From: Bartonella vinsonii subsp. arupensis OK-94-513
Lineage (GTDB): Bacteria > Pseudomonadota > Alphaproteobacteria > Rhizobiales > Rhizobiaceae
Length of the DNA: 64,000 nucleotides
Assembly: GCF_000278235.1 (NCBI RefSeq)
Contig: NZ_JH725038.1
Coordinates: 142,299 to 206,298 of the forward strand
Direction: 5' to 3'
Made by a program: the position numbers and the translations under genes. Positions 10,312 through 20,471 of this stretch are shown here, in pieces. Numbering within the stretch: position 1 is the stretch's first letter; each line of letters begins with the position of its first letter. Under the pieces are notes generated by a model. The model was not told the DNA's origin, searched no databases, and saw only the letters and a list, made by a program, of their open reading frames with translations.

Positions 10312-10330
10312 TGACGTCTAAAGCACTAAG

Positions 10331-10359
10331 CTACTCCTTTAGGAGAGTGGTTTCTTTTC
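10331..10359 (+). terminator. Rho-independent terminator of the F0 operon
   Basis: CTACTC pairs with GAGTGG (one G-T wobble) around a short loop, followed by TTTCTTTTC. It begins 20 bases after the atpF stop. The stem is modest, but position and U-rich tail fit. Confidence 0.55.
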
Positions 10360-10628
10360 AAAATTGAGTATTTCTTTCAACTTTGTCTCACACTTCTAAT
10401 GCGCGTGTTTATTTTAATTTTATGAAAGGTATCTTCTCAGCTTTTGAGTTTATTTTTTTGCTGTCTGTGAAGGTAATCATGCAAAGTATCTTAGGATATC
10501 ATCATTTTACGCTTATAAAGCCATAAGTCAGTATTATGTATTATCGCCTCAAAATATCGCGACGGCTTTTGTACGGAGACAGTTCAATTCGTATTGTTTT
10601 TGATTTTTTCATTTAATGTATAAAGGAA

Positions 10629-10671
10629 TAAACTATTATTATAAATTAAATGGTTATATTATAATAGTTTA
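10629..10671. repeat. Inverted repeat, 11-base arms
   Basis: TAAACTATTAT and ATAATAGTTTA are perfect inverted copies separated by 21 bases. Six T residues follow five bases after the right arm on the plus strand, so it could be a weak second terminator behind the atp operon, or simply an A+T-rich hairpin. Confidence 0.4.
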
Positions 10672-10846
10672 CTCGATTTTTTGATCAGTTATTATAAAGT
10701 ATCATTTACGCTACAAATTTTACAAACTCTTACAAAGTGTCTCAAACTTCATTAATCATAATGTTTTTTAAGGTTCAATAATAAAAATATTAAAAAAATA
10801 GAAAAATTGCTTTTTTATTATTTTTCAATTTATAGAGTGTTTATTT

Positions 10847-13069
10847 TTAGACTACAAGTTTTGAAAAGTCTGCTACTGCTTCTGTAATGCTATGGATCTG
10901 TTTCAGAAGAGCGAGACGGTTAGTGCGAATATCGGGATTTTTATCATTCACCAATATTTTTTCGAAAAATATATCAATAAATTTTCCAAGTGGCGCTAGT
11001 GTATTGAGTGTGCACGATAAGTTTGTTGCATTGATGTAATCATAAACCTTTTTTTCTATCTTCGTAATTTCTTGATAGAGTTGTTTTTCTTCTGCTTCAA
11101 TAAAGAGTTCAGGGTTAATTTTATTTGTTATGATTGTCCCTTTTTGAACTTCATTTTCAAGAATGTTTACGGTCCGTTTTACAGCAGATAAAAAGCTGCT
11201 TCCATCATTTGTATTGATAAAGGCAATAAGTGCTTCAACATGGCGGGCAATTAACAAAAGATCATCAGCATCTTTGTTTAAGATTGCGTCAAGAGCATCA
11301 TGACGGGCTCCTTGTTCTTTTAAATAGATTTTCAGACGTTCATGAAAGAAAAGTAACAGATCTGATAAAATATATTCTGTTTTTTCCAGAAATAAATTTT
11401 GTGATTGTGTATCTCCATTTTGAGATGTTTCATACTGTGTTTTTTGTTGTGAAAAAAGACTCGTTGCCAGTTTAAGCAGTGGCATAAGATTAATTTTCCA
11501 GTCACGCAAAAGTACAAGCCGAATAATTCCCAATGCAGCTCGTCTTAATGCGTAAGGATCTTTGGAGCCGGTAGGTTTTTCATTAATGAGCCAAAAACCG
11601 ACGAGCATGTCAATTTTATCAGCCAGCGCAATTGTTATAGCAAGAGGTTCTTGCGGAATACGATCTGTTGGTCCTAGGGGTTTATAGTGGTCTTCAATTG
11701 CTTCAGCTACTCGAGGATCTTCTCCTTGAAGAAGCGCGTATTTTCGTCCCATGAGTCCCTGTAGTTCAGGAAATTCTCCGACAACTTCTGTTTGCAAATC
11801 AGCTTTTGCAAGTATTGCTGCACGTTTGGCTAAGAGAGGGTCTGCCTGCACTAAGGGGGCAATTTTTTGTGCTAGGGCAGCGATGCGTTCTATTCTTGCA
11901 CCTTGTGTCCCTAATTTTGCATGGAAAGTTACATTTAAATGATCCAATCGTGCCATTCTCTGATCGAGAGGTTTTGTTAAATCAAGGTCAAATTTTTTTG
12001 CAGAAGACTCTAAATCTTTGATATCGGGCAAATTATGTTGGTCTGTTTGCCAGAAATAAAGGGCATCAGAAAGACGAGCACAGACAACTTTACTATTTCC
12101 TTTAGAAATTTCCTTTCCTTCATCGCTTGCAAGGATATTAGAAACCAGAATAAAATGATGAGAGAGAATGATATTTTCACCTTGTTTGCGAGTTACAAAA
12201 CATTTCTGATTAGCTCGAATGGTCAAACGAATAATTTCTGGAGGAATCTCAAGGAAAGATTTGTCAAAATTGCTCATAAGGACAACAGGCCATTCAACGA
12301 GTCCTGCAACTTCTTCTAAGAGAGCATTATCTTGGACGAGTTCTAAACCATTTGCAAAGCAAAGATTTTGAGCATCAGCCAAAATAATATTTTTTCGCCT
12401 TTCTGCATCGAGAATAACTTTATGGGACTCAAGTTTAGTAACATAATCATCAAAGCGGCGGATTTGGAGAGGTTTTCCATCACTTAAGAAACGATGACCA
12501 TAAGTTAGATTATTACTTTTGAGAGAACCAACGGTAAATGGGATAACGTGCGTTTCACCGATTTCTGGTCCGAAAATGCAAAGAATATTTTGTAAAGATC
12601 GAATCCATTTTACTGCTCCGCTTTTTGCTGAATCTTCTCCCCAACGCATGGACTTCGGCCATGGAAAATTACGAATAATATCTGGTAAAATATCAGCTAT
12701 AATTTCTTCTGCTTTTCGACCTTTTTTGATGATTTTAGCGATATAAAAATCGCCTTTTTTACTATCATGTGCAATATCTGATTCAGAAATATCACTCAGC
12801 CCTGTTGAACGCAAAAAACCATCAATCACATGCTGTGGTGATTTTGTACTGGGGCCTCTACGTTCTTCAAGGGTATCTTTTGAGCATAGAGAAAGACCTC
12901 GTACGTCTAATGTTAACCGACGGGGTGTCCAATACTCTTGAGCAGCTTTATAGGTTAAACCTGCTTTTACAAGTTGATCCGTGAGACATTTTTTGAGATC
13001 AGCAGCAGCTTTTCGTTGCATACGCGCAGGGATTTCTTCGCTGAAAAGTTCAAGAAGAAGATCAGACAT
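10847..13069 (-). CDS. glyS: Glycyl-tRNA synthetase beta subunit
   Basis: A 740-residue subunit that binds tRNA-Gly in the alpha2-beta2 enzyme. The N-terminus [13 protein letters not shown] is the classic GlyS opening, and the [10 protein letters not shown] motif lies mid-protein. The HD-like and anticodon-binding-like regions make up the C-terminal half. The start overlaps the end of glyQ by eight bases, so the two are translationally coupled. Length is slightly above the E. coli protein (689), as in other rhizobiales. Confidence 0.96.
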   Translation of the reverse strand: MSDLLLELFSEEIPARMQRKAAADLKKCLTDQLVKAGLTYKAAQEYWTPRRLTLDVRGLSLCSKDTLEERRGPSTKSPQHVIDGFLRSTGLSDISESDIAHDSKKGDFYIAKIIKKGRKAEEIIADILPDIIRNFPWPKSMRWGEDSAKSGAVKWIRSLQNILCIFGPEIGETHVIPFTVGSLKSNNLTYGHRFLSDGKPLQIRRFDDYVTKLESHKVILDAERRKNIILADAQNLCFANGLELVQDNALLEEVAGLVEWPVVLMSNFDKSFLEIPPEIIRLTIRANQKCFVTRKQGENIILSHHFILVSNILASDEGKEISKGNSKVVCARLSDALYFWQTDQHNLPDIKDLESSAKKFDLDLTKPLDQRMARLDHLNVTFHAKLGTQGARIERIAALAQKIAPLVQADPLLAKRAAILAKADLQTEVVGEFPELQGLMGRKYALLQGEDPRVAEAIEDHYKPLGPTDRIPQEPLAITIALADKIDMLVGFWLINEKPTGSKDPYALRRAALGIIRLVLLRDWKINLMPLLKLATSLFSQQKTQYETSQNGDTQSQNLFLEKTEYILSDLLLFFHERLKIYLKEQGARHDALDAILNKDADDLLLIARHVEALIAFINTNDGSSFLSAVKRTVNILENEVQKGTIITNKINPELFIEAEEKQLYQEITKIEKKVYDYINATNLSCTLNTLAPLGKFIDIFFEKILVNDKNPDIRTNRLALLKQIHSITEAVADFSKLVV

Positions 13070-14012
13070 GAGATTTTTCCTTTAGTGCGATTTGTCCAGC
13101 TTCTGTGAGTAAGAAAGCTTCTCCACAACGGCGTGCAAGATCGCGAACGCGAAGAATATAACTTTGTCGTTCAGTCACAGAAATAACGCCACGTGCTTGC
13201 AAAAGATTAAAGAGGTGGCTTGCTTTAATACATTGGTCATAAGCTGGAAAAACACACAAATGCAAATCATGTTCTTTATTTGGTTTCCCAGCTTCAAGAA
13301 GTGCAATGCATTCACATTCTGCATCGATAAAATGCTGGTGTAACAATTTAGTGTCTGCAAATTCAAAATTATAGTATGAATATTCTTGCTCTGCTTGTAA
13401 AAAAATATCTCCGTAACTTATTTTATTTTCGTTATCTAAACCATTAAAGTTAAGATCATAGACATTATCCACGCCTTGTATATACATTGCTAAGCGTTCA
13501 AGTCCGTAGGTGAGTTCTCCTGAAACTGGAGCGCATTCTATGCCACAAACCTGCTGAAAATAAGTAAATTGAGAAATTTCCATTCCATCACACCAACACT
13601 CCCATCCAAGTCCCCAAGCACCAAGAGTTGGACTTTCCCAATCATCCTCAACAAAACGAATATCATGAAGCTTTGTATCAAGACCGATGGCTTGTAGGGA
13701 CTTAATGTAAAGTTCTTGTAAATTGGGCGGAGAAGGTTTGATGAGCACTTGGAATTGATAATAGTGCTGTAAACGATTTGGATTTTTACCATATCGTCCA
13801 TCTGTTGGACGTCTAGAGGGTTGGACGTAAGCTACTTTCCAAGGGCGCGGTCCTAGTGAACGCAATGTTGTGGACGGATGAAAAGTTCCAGCCCCAACTT
13901 CCATATCGTAGGGTTGTAAAATTGCGCATCCATAATGAGCCCAATAATTTTGCAAAGTTAAGATAAGTCCTTGAAAAGAACGTTTAGGATTGAGATGTTC
14001 AGGCAGTTTCAC
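13062..14012 (-). CDS. glyQ: Glycyl-tRNA synthetase alpha subunit
   Basis: A 316-residue catalytic subunit that activates glycine. The start is GTG, only weakly preceded by an AAAGAG site; family alignment (F-Q-G-L-I-L-T-L-Q-x-Y-W near residue 14) shows that it cannot begin much later. The class II motifs are visible, including D-M-E-V-G-A-G-T near 36-43 and G-P[14 protein letters not shown] near 54-69. It is first in the glyQ-glyS pair. Confidence 0.97.
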   Translation of the reverse strand: MKLPEHLNPKRSFQGLILTLQNYWAHYGCAILQPYDMEVGAGTFHPSTTLRSLGPRPWKVAYVQPSRRPTDGRYGKNPNRLQHYYQFQVLIKPSPPNLQELYIKSLQAIGLDTKLHDIRFVEDDWESPTLGAWGLGWECWCDGMEISQFTYFQQVCGIECAPVSGELTYGLERLAMYIQGVDNVYDLNFNGLDNENKISYGDIFLQAEQEYSYYNFEFADTKLLHQHFIDAECECIALLEAGKPNKEHDLHLCVFPAYDQCIKASHLFNLLQARGVISVTERQSYILRVRDLARRCGEAFLLTEAGQIALKEKSHV

Positions 14013-14025
14013 GCTTTATACTCTT

Positions 14026-14054
14026 TTAATATTTAACTAATAGACAGCAATCAA
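14026..14054 (-). promoter_or_regulatory. Candidate glyQS promoter
   Basis: On the minus strand, TTGATT (14049-14054) and TATTAA (14026-14031) are 17 bases apart; each matches the consensus at four of six positions. The predicted start would fall only about seven bases before the GTG of glyQ, implying a very short leader. I saw no T-box-like structure. Confidence 0.35.
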
Positions 14055-14114
14055 AAGGACTTCATCTTTTATACTTGTCTATTGTCTCATAGGGTTATGG
14101 TCAAGAATCGTTAT

Positions 14115-15809
14115 TTACTGTAAGCCACATTTTAGTTTTTTTTGGATTTTTTGGGAGTCTTTTGCTTCCCCATCAATTGCATGATTCCACTGAAATATTG
14201 CTTCACGTTTGCGTCCAACTTGCCAATAAGCATCTCCTAAATGATCATTCAATGTTGGATCTTCAGGTTGCAATTTGACGGCATTCTCCAATATTTGAAC
14301 AGCTTGATTATATTGCTTAAGCTTGTAATAAGCCCATCCTAAAGAATCTAGGATATGACTATTTTGAGATTGTAATGCGGAAGCTTTTTGCAGCATACGG
14401 AGCGATTCTTCAAGTTTTTGATCACGTTCAACAAGTGAATAGCCCAAATAGTTAAGGACTTGCGGCTGATCAGGGAAGAATTCAAGCGCTTTTCGCAAAT
14501 CAATTTCGGCTTTTTGCCATTGCTGTAAACGCTCTAAAGCGATACCACGCTGATAAAAAAGTTTCCAATCGTCGCGTTGAAAGTTTTTGATTTGTGCAAT
14601 AGCACGATCCATAGTTCTGACAGCTTCAGCAAATTTATCTTCTTGCATATAAAAAGCGGCTAATGTTATCAAAATATGGCGATCGTGAGGAAACTTTTTC
14701 TTTAATGAGTAAAGTAATTTGATGGCTTCTTTATGCTTGTTATTATTTGCAAGAATGAATGCAAGCCGCAACTGTCCACCTTTATAATAAGGGGAGCTAG
14801 GTGATAAAGCTTGGTACAGTTTAATGGCTTGATTAAGATCATTCAATTTTACAGAAATATTTGCTAGTTGAAACAGTGTTGCCTCATTTTGAGGAAATAA
14901 GGCAAAAGATAATTGTTTAAAAATACGTGCAATTTGCCCTGAGTTTTTGTGGTTTAAGGCTGTTCCAAAGTTATATAATACTTCACCCGCTCCTTGTTGG
15001 GGTGTTTTAATCAATATTTCTAGGGAAGCGCCTTTTTCAACTTTTTCTCGGATGTTTTTAAGTATCTCACGACCTGGCAACATCTGTTCGCCGTGTTTGA
15101 GAGTCTGAAGAGCTTGATTGCGCATTTTATGACGCAATTGGAACGAGGCATAAGCTATAATAATACGTTCGTAGGTATTGGGAGCTATGAGAATAGCTTG
15201 TCGGTTATTAAGTGCTTGAGTGAAATATTTTTCTGCATCCTGTGTGTGTTTTGCTAGATCACTCATGAGTGCAAGATGGTAGCGTATAAAAAGGTCATAC
15301 CAAGCAGGTCCTTGGATTTTTTCAAGATCAGCTATTGCTTGAGAGTGTTGCCCAGACCCAAATGTAGCCCAAGCTCCGATGAGTTCAGGTATTGGATTGT
15401 TTGCAGCGGGAGGTGCTTTTAATTGTAGAAGAAGTCTGGCGTCTTCGTAGTTTTTTTTGATGAGATTTTCTATCGATAAGGTTAAGGAAACAAAGGGAGT
15501 TATAATACCTTGCTTTTTAAGTTTTTTTGCTTGTTGAACAGCTTCTTTGAAGTTTCCCACGGAAAGTATCGACTCAAAGAGTTCTTTTTGTGTTTGGATA
15601 TTATCAGGTTTATAAATAAGTGCTTGTTTAAAGTAATTGATGGCAAGATCTGTTTTATTTTCATAACCCGCAATTCTTCCAGCTAGATAAGCACCTGTAA
15701 ATGAGGTTGTATTAATTGTGGAGTTTATTTTGCTGTAGGTTGCTGATGGCATCAGTACGATAGCCGCGATAAAGAGGGGAAAAAAGCGGGATACTGCTGC
15801 ACTGCACAT
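14115..15809 (-). CDS. Secreted or periplasmic TPR protein
   Basis: A 564-residue protein. The start at 15809 is chosen for an AAAGGA site eight bases upstream; a longer frame starts 17 codons earlier. Residues about 5-26 are hydrophobic and end in a plausible signal peptidase site (A-T-Y-S), so the mature protein is probably periplasmic. The body is a series of TPR repeats; the clearest are near the C-terminus (Y-L-G-Y-S-L-V-E-R and L-G-W-A-Y-Y-K-L-K-Q-Y-N-Q-A). Similar proteins accompany the polyprenyl synthase gene in related genomes and are annotated only as TPR proteins. The function is unknown; it may scaffold an envelope complex. Confidence 0.75.
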   Translation of the reverse strand: MCSAAVSRFFPLFIAAIVLMPSATYSKINSTINTTSFTGAYLAGRIAGYENKTDLAINYFKQALIYKPDNIQTQKELFESILSVGNFKEAVQQAKKLKKQGIITPFVSLTLSIENLIKKNYEDARLLLQLKAPPAANNPIPELIGAWATFGSGQHSQAIADLEKIQGPAWYDLFIRYHLALMSDLAKHTQDAEKYFTQALNNRQAILIAPNTYERIIIAYASFQLRHKMRNQALQTLKHGEQMLPGREILKNIREKVEKGASLEILIKTPQQGAGEVLYNFGTALNHKNSGQIARIFKQLSFALFPQNEATLFQLANISVKLNDLNQAIKLYQALSPSSPYYKGGQLRLAFILANNNKHKEAIKLLYSLKKKFPHDRHILITLAAFYMQEDKFAEAVRTMDRAIAQIKNFQRDDWKLFYQRGIALERLQQWQKAEIDLRKALEFFPDQPQVLNYLGYSLVERDQKLEESLRMLQKASALQSQNSHILDSLGWAYYKLKQYNQAVQILENAVKLQPEDPTLNDHLGDAYWQVGRKREAIFQWNHAIDGEAKDSQKIQKKLKCGLQ

Positions 15810-15903
15810 AGAGTTAATCCTTTTCAAGATAATCAATCGATTGTATAGGTTATAGATCATATCCGATTACTTTATTGAAAAATATTGTGATTCTTGCAAA
15901 TAA

Positions 15904-16953
15904 TCAGTTTACGCGTGCAATACAAAAATCAACAGTTTCAATGAGAGCATGGTGAGCAGGGCTTTTGTTTATTGAAGCAAGCGCATTGGTTGCACGCTTA
16001 CCATAAATGCGTGCTTGCTCTATTGTATCTGCGAGGCTGTCATATTTTTCTATTAAGTGTTGCGCATGTGCGAAGGCTTCATCATCGTTATTGCCGTTTT
16101 CAAGAGCTTTTTTCCAAAATGCTTTTTCTACTGAATTACTCCGTGCATATGCGAGGATAACAGGCATTGTAATTTTGCCTTCTCTAAAATCATCCCCTAT
16201 GTTTTTTCCAAAATGTTGTGTAGCACCACCATAGTCAAGTGCGTCATCAATCAATTGGAAGGCGAGACCTAGCAATGTTCCATATTCACGCAATGCAGAA
16301 CGCTCTTTCTCTTTATAGCCTGCGATAATTGGTCCCACTTCAGCAGCAGCTGAAAAAAGTGCTGCCGTTTTTGCGTTGATAACTTTGAGGTAGTCTGCAA
16401 CACTTGTTTCTAGATTTTTTGCTGCAGATAGTTGCATTACTTCTCCCTCAGCAATAATTGCAGCAGCATTTGCTAGGACAGAGAGCGCTTCTATAGAACC
16501 AACATCAACCATCATTTTAAAAGCTTGTCCTAAAAGAAAATCTCCAACAAGAACGCTTGCTTGATTTCCCCAGATCATTCGTGCAGTAGATTTTCCGCGT
16601 CGTAAATTACTTTCATCAATCACGTCGTCATGTAACAAGGTTGCCGTATGCATAAATTCAACAGCTGTGGCGAGTTTTATATGTCCATCACTTTGATAAC
16701 CGAACATATGAGCGGAAGCTAATGTAATCATTGGGCGTAACCGCTTTCCACCTGATGAAATCAGATGATTGGAAATTTCAGGGATCATTTCAACCTCTGA
16801 TTTTGCCATAGAGAGGATAAATTGATTTACACGCTCCATATCATGTTGGGTAAGATTGACAAGGGATTGGAGAGATATTTGATTATTGCTTGTCTGATTT
16901 GATTTTATGGCGACACTCAATGTGTTTGCTCCTAGAAGTATTGCAATGGACAT
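15904..16953 (-). CDS. ispB: Long-chain polyprenyl diphosphate synthase (octaprenyl/decaprenyl)
   Basis: A 349-residue trans-prenyltransferase that builds the side chain of ubiquinone. Both aspartate-rich motifs are intact: D-D-V-I-D at 109-113 and D-D-A-L-D at 236-240, with the G-G-K-R-L-R-P substrate motif at 68-74. The first 35 or so residues are not conserved, so a later start cannot be excluded. The product length (C40 to C50) cannot be read directly. It lies on the minus strand, divergent from the tRNA methyltransferase gene. Its product is the natural partner of the ubiA product encoded at 25.8 kb. Confidence 0.93.
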   Translation of the reverse strand: MSIAILLGANTLSVAIKSNQTSNNQISLQSLVNLTQHDMERVNQFILSMAKSEVEMIPEISNHLISSGGKRLRPMITLASAHMFGYQSDGHIKLATAVEFMHTATLLHDDVIDESNLRRGKSTARMIWGNQASVLVGDFLLGQAFKMMVDVGSIEALSVLANAAAIIAEGEVMQLSAAKNLETSVADYLKVINAKTAALFSAAAEVGPIIAGYKEKERSALREYGTLLGLAFQLIDDALDYGGATQHFGKNIGDDFREGKITMPVILAYARSNSVEKAFWKKALENGNNDDEAFAHAQHLIEKYDSLADTIEQARIYGKRATNALASINKSPAHHALIETVDFCIARVN

Positions 16954-17176
16954 ATATGAATTTTATTTTTATTTGCTAGCATAAAGTGGGTTTTGTTTTG
17001 ACTCAAGCTTTTGATGCCATTTGGGAGCAGAAGTCTTTGATGATGTTGGCAAGGAATATTTTAAAAGCTTGCGTGAGGTTATTGTTATGAAGTTGTGGGA
17101 AAAATTTGAAACAGCTTTTTAAACAACTGTTGATAGGAAAAAGTGTAATTCATAAAGATGAACATTAGGTTTTTAA

Positions 17177-17968
17177 ATGGATGAAATAACGAATCAGAGT
17201 GATAAAACAATAGACAGTTTTCATCGCGGGAAATTTTATTTGGTTCAACCACGTAAATATGGTCATCGTTCTGGTATGGATGCCATGTTATTAGCCAGTT
17301 TAGTTCCCAATGATTTAAAGGGAAAGGTTGTTGATTTAGGGGCTGGTGCTGGTGCAGCAGGATTGGCGGTTGCTTCGCGTTGTCTAAAGGTTCATGTGAC
17401 ATTGGTTGAGCGATCAGCTTTTATGGCATCTTACGCGCAAAAAACGCTTATGCTAAAACAAAATGAAAAACTTGCTGAACGAATTTGTTTGTTAGAAGCA
17501 GATGTCACTTTGAAAGGCAAAAATCGCTTAAAAGCAGGATTAGCAGATAATTCTTTTGATTTTGCAATTATGAATCCACCTTTTAACAGTCCTACCGATC
17601 GCAAGACACCTGATAAACAAAAATCTGAGGCACATGTTATGTCTGAAGCGATGTTTGATCATTGGTTGCGGAGTGCAGCAGCAATTGTTAAGCCAAGTGG
17701 ATATTTAGGGTTAATTGCCCGTCCACAATCACTGCCTGATATCTTGCGCGCTTTAGAAGGGCGCTTTGGTGGTGTTTGTATAATTCCCGTTCATGCACGC
17801 GCGAAAACAGCGGCAATTCGACTTTTATTTTATGCAAAACGGGGTAGTAGAGCGACTTTATCTATATTGCCGGCGTTGGTTATACATGAGGATGATGATC
17901 ATACTTTTTCACCGCGGGTGGATGCAATTAATAATGGCTGTATAAGTTTGTGGGAACTTTTTAAATGA
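17177..17968 (+). CDS. tRNA1(Val) (adenine-N6) methyltransferase, TrmN6/YfiC-like
   Basis: A 263-residue SAM-dependent methyltransferase. The SAM-binding motif V-D-L-G-A-G-A-G-A is at 52-60 and the amino-methyltransferase catalytic motif N-P-P-F at 133-136. The family adds a methyl group to A37 of tRNA-Val in E. coli; whether this copy has the same target is inferred. An early segment, G-K-F-Y-L-V-Q-P-R-K-Y-G-H-R-S-G-M-D-A, matches the substrate-entry region of the family. The divergent polyprenyl synthase next door is the usual neighbour in rhizobiales. Confidence 0.85.
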   Translation: MDEITNQSDKTIDSFHRGKFYLVQPRKYGHRSGMDAMLLASLVPNDLKGKVVDLGAGAGAAGLAVASRCLKVHVTLVERSAFMASYAQKTLMLKQNEKLAERICLLEADVTLKGKNRLKAGLADNSFDFAIMNPPFNSPTDRKTPDKQKSEAHVMSEAMFDHWLRSAAAIVKPSGYLGLIARPQSLPDILRALEGRFGGVCIIPVHARAKTAAIRLLFYAKRGSRATLSILPALVIHEDDDHTFSPRVDAINNGCISLWELFK

Positions 17969-18037
17969 TCTCTTGTGTTTTCCGGTTTATTGCTTAAATT
18001 CAAACTAAAGCTTCGTTTTTTTAGGAGACTTTAAACT

Positions 18038-18142
18038 TTGTATGAAGTTTTATTTCTAATTGTAATGTGGGTGGGAGTTATTGCTTTTGGAGGTTACGGC
18101 GTTCTTCCTTTCTGTTGTCCTTGCTTATTTAGTTTGTCTTAA
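18038..18142 (+). CDS. Possible 34-residue hydrophobic peptide
   Basis: A short TTG-initiated frame with GGAG ten bases upstream. The predicted peptide is almost entirely hydrophobic with a Cys-Cys-Pro-Cys run near its end, so it would be a single-pass membrane peptide. It ends 19 bases before the S49 peptidase gene, which has its own ribosome binding site. It may equally be chance or a remnant. Confidence 0.15.
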   Translation: MYEVLFLIVMWVGVIAFGGYGVLPFCCPCLFSLS

Positions 18143-18161
18143 TTCATGAGGAGATTTTGTT

Positions 18162-19013
18162 TTGTTGGACGTTATTAAAAATCTTGTTCCGCGTCGTTTT
18201 TGTTCTAGTAAACTTGAAATTCCTGTGGTGCGCCTTCATGGGGCAATTATGGATTCAACATCACCGATGGCACGGTCGCTTTCATTAGGTAGGTGTGCGA
18301 ATCTTTTGGAGAAGGCTTTTGCATGCAAAAAAGCGCCGGCTGTTGCACTTATTATCAACTCTCCTGGAGGGTCGCCTGTGCAATCGCGTTTTATTTTCAA
18401 GCGTATTCGTGATTTGGCAGAAGAAAAAAATAAACAGGTTCTTGTATTTGTTGAAGATATAGCAGCGTCAGGTGGCTATATGATTGCTTGTGCAGGGGAT
18501 GAGATTTTTGCTGATCCTTCTTCGATTATTGGTTCTATCGGGGTTGTTTCAGCCTCCTTTGGTTTTCCTGAGCTGTTGAAAAAAATTGGTGTTGAACGGC
18601 GTGTTTACACAGCAGGAAAGAACAAGGTTACCTTAGATCCTTTTCAGCCTGAAAAGAAGGCAGATATTGAGCATTTGAAATCTCTACAACTCGAAGTTCA
18701 CCAAACTTTTATTGATTTGGTTAAAGAGCGACGTGCTGCGAAGCTATCAAATGATCCAGATATTTTTACAGGAATGTTTTGGAGCGGAAAGAAAAGCATT
18801 GAACTTGGGCTTATTGATGGATTGAATGATGTGCGTTCTGTTATTAAGGAGCGATTTGGAGATGATACAAAGCTTCGATTAATCACACCTCCAAAAAGCC
18901 TTTTAGGACCTAAAGTTCCTTCAGGAGTTACTGCTCAAGCGGTTTATACAGCGGTTGATAGTGCTTTGATGCTAGCAGAAGAGCGAGCGCTTTGGCAACG
19001 TTATGGTTTGTGA
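18162..19013 (+). CDS. S49-family serine peptidase (SppA/SohB-like, short form)
   Basis: A 283-residue peptidase of the ClpP/crotonase fold that usually degrades signal peptides or membrane protein fragments. The nucleophile is Ser103 in D-I-A-A-S-G-G-Y; the oxyanion region N-S-P-G-G-S lies at 66-71. The general-base lysine is probably within T-A-G-K-N-K near 150-155, but I assign this only by position. No N-terminal membrane anchor is present, unlike E. coli SppA. Translation starts at one of two adjacent TTG codons, eight bases after GAGGAG. A small membrane-protein gene and ispE follow. Confidence 0.87.
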   Translation: MLDVIKNLVPRRFCSSKLEIPVVRLHGAIMDSTSPMARSLSLGRCANLLEKAFACKKAPAVALIINSPGGSPVQSRFIFKRIRDLAEEKNKQVLVFVEDIAASGGYMIACAGDEIFADPSSIIGSIGVVSASFGFPELLKKIGVERRVYTAGKNKVTLDPFQPEKKADIEHLKSLQLEVHQTFIDLVKERRAAKLSNDPDIFTGMFWSGKKSIELGLIDGLNDVRSVIKERFGDDTKLRLITPPKSLLGPKVPSGVTAQAVYTAVDSALMLAEERALWQRYGL

Positions 19014-19072
19014 TGAGAAGTATCATTTCGATAATTCTCAAGAGAGTTAATCATTTTGCTTGAAAAGCGATT

Positions 19073-19273
19073 ATGAGAAAGAGAAATCATGAAATGATAC
19101 GGATGATTGCATTCAGTTTGTTATGTATATCAGCTTTTTATATTTATCGTTTGTTTAGGAAACGGTTACAGAGGGTGTTCCAAGATGCTTATCGTGGTGA
19201 ATCTAAACCCAATATAAGAAAAAGAGACACATTAATAAAAGATCCCTGTACAGGTGAATATTACGTAAGATGA
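19073..19273 (+). CDS. Small conserved-looking membrane protein
   Basis: A 66-residue protein with a basic N-terminus, one transmembrane helix (about 9-25), a basic segment and the C-terminal sequence [13 protein letters not shown]. The D-P-x-T-G-x-Y ending is reminiscent of small rhizobial proteins found beside S49 peptidases. I know of no function. The stop overlaps the ispE start by four bases (ATGA), so it is very likely translated and coupled to ispE. Confidence 0.6.
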   Translation: MRKRNHEMIRMIAFSLLCISAFYIYRLFRKRLQRVFQDAYRGESKPNIRKRDTLIKDPCTGEYYVR

Positions 19274-20178
19274 TATCAGATGTACAAGCTTCATTCAAAA
19301 GGCATTCTTATATATTTACGCCTATTAAGCTGAATTTAGCTTTGCACGTTGTTGGGCAACGCACGGATGGTTATCATTTAATAGAAAGTTTGGTTTATTT
19401 TAGTCTCAGCGGGGATCGTCTAGACTATGCACCTTGTGAAAGGGATCACTTTGTTTTAACAGGCCCATTTGCCAATAAGCTTGTTTCTCATTCAGATAAT
19501 TTGGTTATTCGCGCACGGGACTTTATGCACAAGGCATTTCCCAAAAGTGTTCAACCGGTTTCTTTTCAACTTGTTAAAACCTTACCTATTGCTTCAGGCA
19601 TTGGTGGTGGATCTGGTAATGCTGCTGGTGTTTTAAGCGTATTACGTCAACAGTGGCACCTTGATTGTTCTTGTGAAAAATTAGCAGAAATGAGCTTAAT
19701 TCTTGGTGCTGATGTGCCAATGTGTCTTTTTGCATTAGAATATCAGCAGCCACTTTTTGTGCAGGGAATTGGCCAAGATATTATACGATTAAAAGAGGCT
19801 TGCCCTCTTGCAATGGTGTTAGTAAATCATGGTCAACAGATTGAAACGAAAGCTGTTTTTAAGGCTTTGGAGAAGCATAATTATCCTTCCTTAAAAATTA
19901 ATCCAGAATCTCTTAAAACAGTTTATTCATTGGTTGAGGCTTTACAAGAAATGCGTAATGATCTTTTTGCACCTGCATTAAAAATTGCACCTCAATTAAC
20001 GCAAGTGTTGTCTCTTTTAGATGAGAGTGGCTCTCTTTTTTCCCGTATGTCAGGGACGGGAGCGACTTGCTTTGGTATTTTTGAAGATCAGAAAGCAGCT
20101 CAAAAAGCAGCTCTCTTTATCAAATCGACGCACCCAAGTTGGTTTGTAAAACCTATTGTGACTTTAGGAAAAGTTTGA
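19270..20178 (+). CDS. ispE: 4-diphosphocytidyl-2-C-methyl-D-erythritol kinase
   Basis: A 302-residue GHMP kinase that phosphorylates CDP-methylerythritol in the MEP isoprenoid pathway. The substrate-binding N-terminus [10 protein letters not shown] is at 18-27 and the ATP-binding glycine motif [15 protein letters not shown] at 106-120. A C-terminal M-S-G-T-G-A-T-C motif completes the fold. It is translationally coupled to the small gene upstream. dxs and ispH of the same pathway are also in this window but at separate loci. Confidence 0.96.
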   Translation: MISDVQASFKRHSYIFTPIKLNLALHVVGQRTDGYHLIESLVYFSLSGDRLDYAPCERDHFVLTGPFANKLVSHSDNLVIRARDFMHKAFPKSVQPVSFQLVKTLPIASGIGGGSGNAAGVLSVLRQQWHLDCSCEKLAEMSLILGADVPMCLFALEYQQPLFVQGIGQDIIRLKEACPLAMVLVNHGQQIETKAVFKALEKHNYPSLKINPESLKTVYSLVEALQEMRNDLFAPALKIAPQLTQVLSLLDESGSLFSRMSGTGATCFGIFEDQKAAQKAALFIKSTHPSWFVKPIVTLGKV

Positions 20179-20471
20179 AAAATAAATTAAAGGTAAAAGA
20201 CTTTTTTTGTAAAGACACAACATAGTAATAGAGAGATTAAGCAATGACATATTTTTTTGTTTTCCAGATCAAATTCTTACATGCTAAGATGATGTTTTAG
20301 GAGAAGGCTCGGATAGCAATATGGAAGACTGCGGAATTGAGTTTTTTATTTCTAATGCTCGTGCAAGAGTTTATGAGGATGTTTGCTGATCTATTTTTAT
20401 TGTAGAGCTTATAGAAAAGAGGCTATACGCAAAAATAGGTGTCTGTTCCATTATATTTGTGTTTATCAAGA

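Larger units (their letters stand above)
10312..10846. other. Spacer between convergent atpF and glyS
   Basis: About 535 A+T-rich bases between two converging genes. It holds the atp terminator at 10331-10359 and an 11-base inverted repeat at 10629-10671. No gene is supported. Confidence 0.45.
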
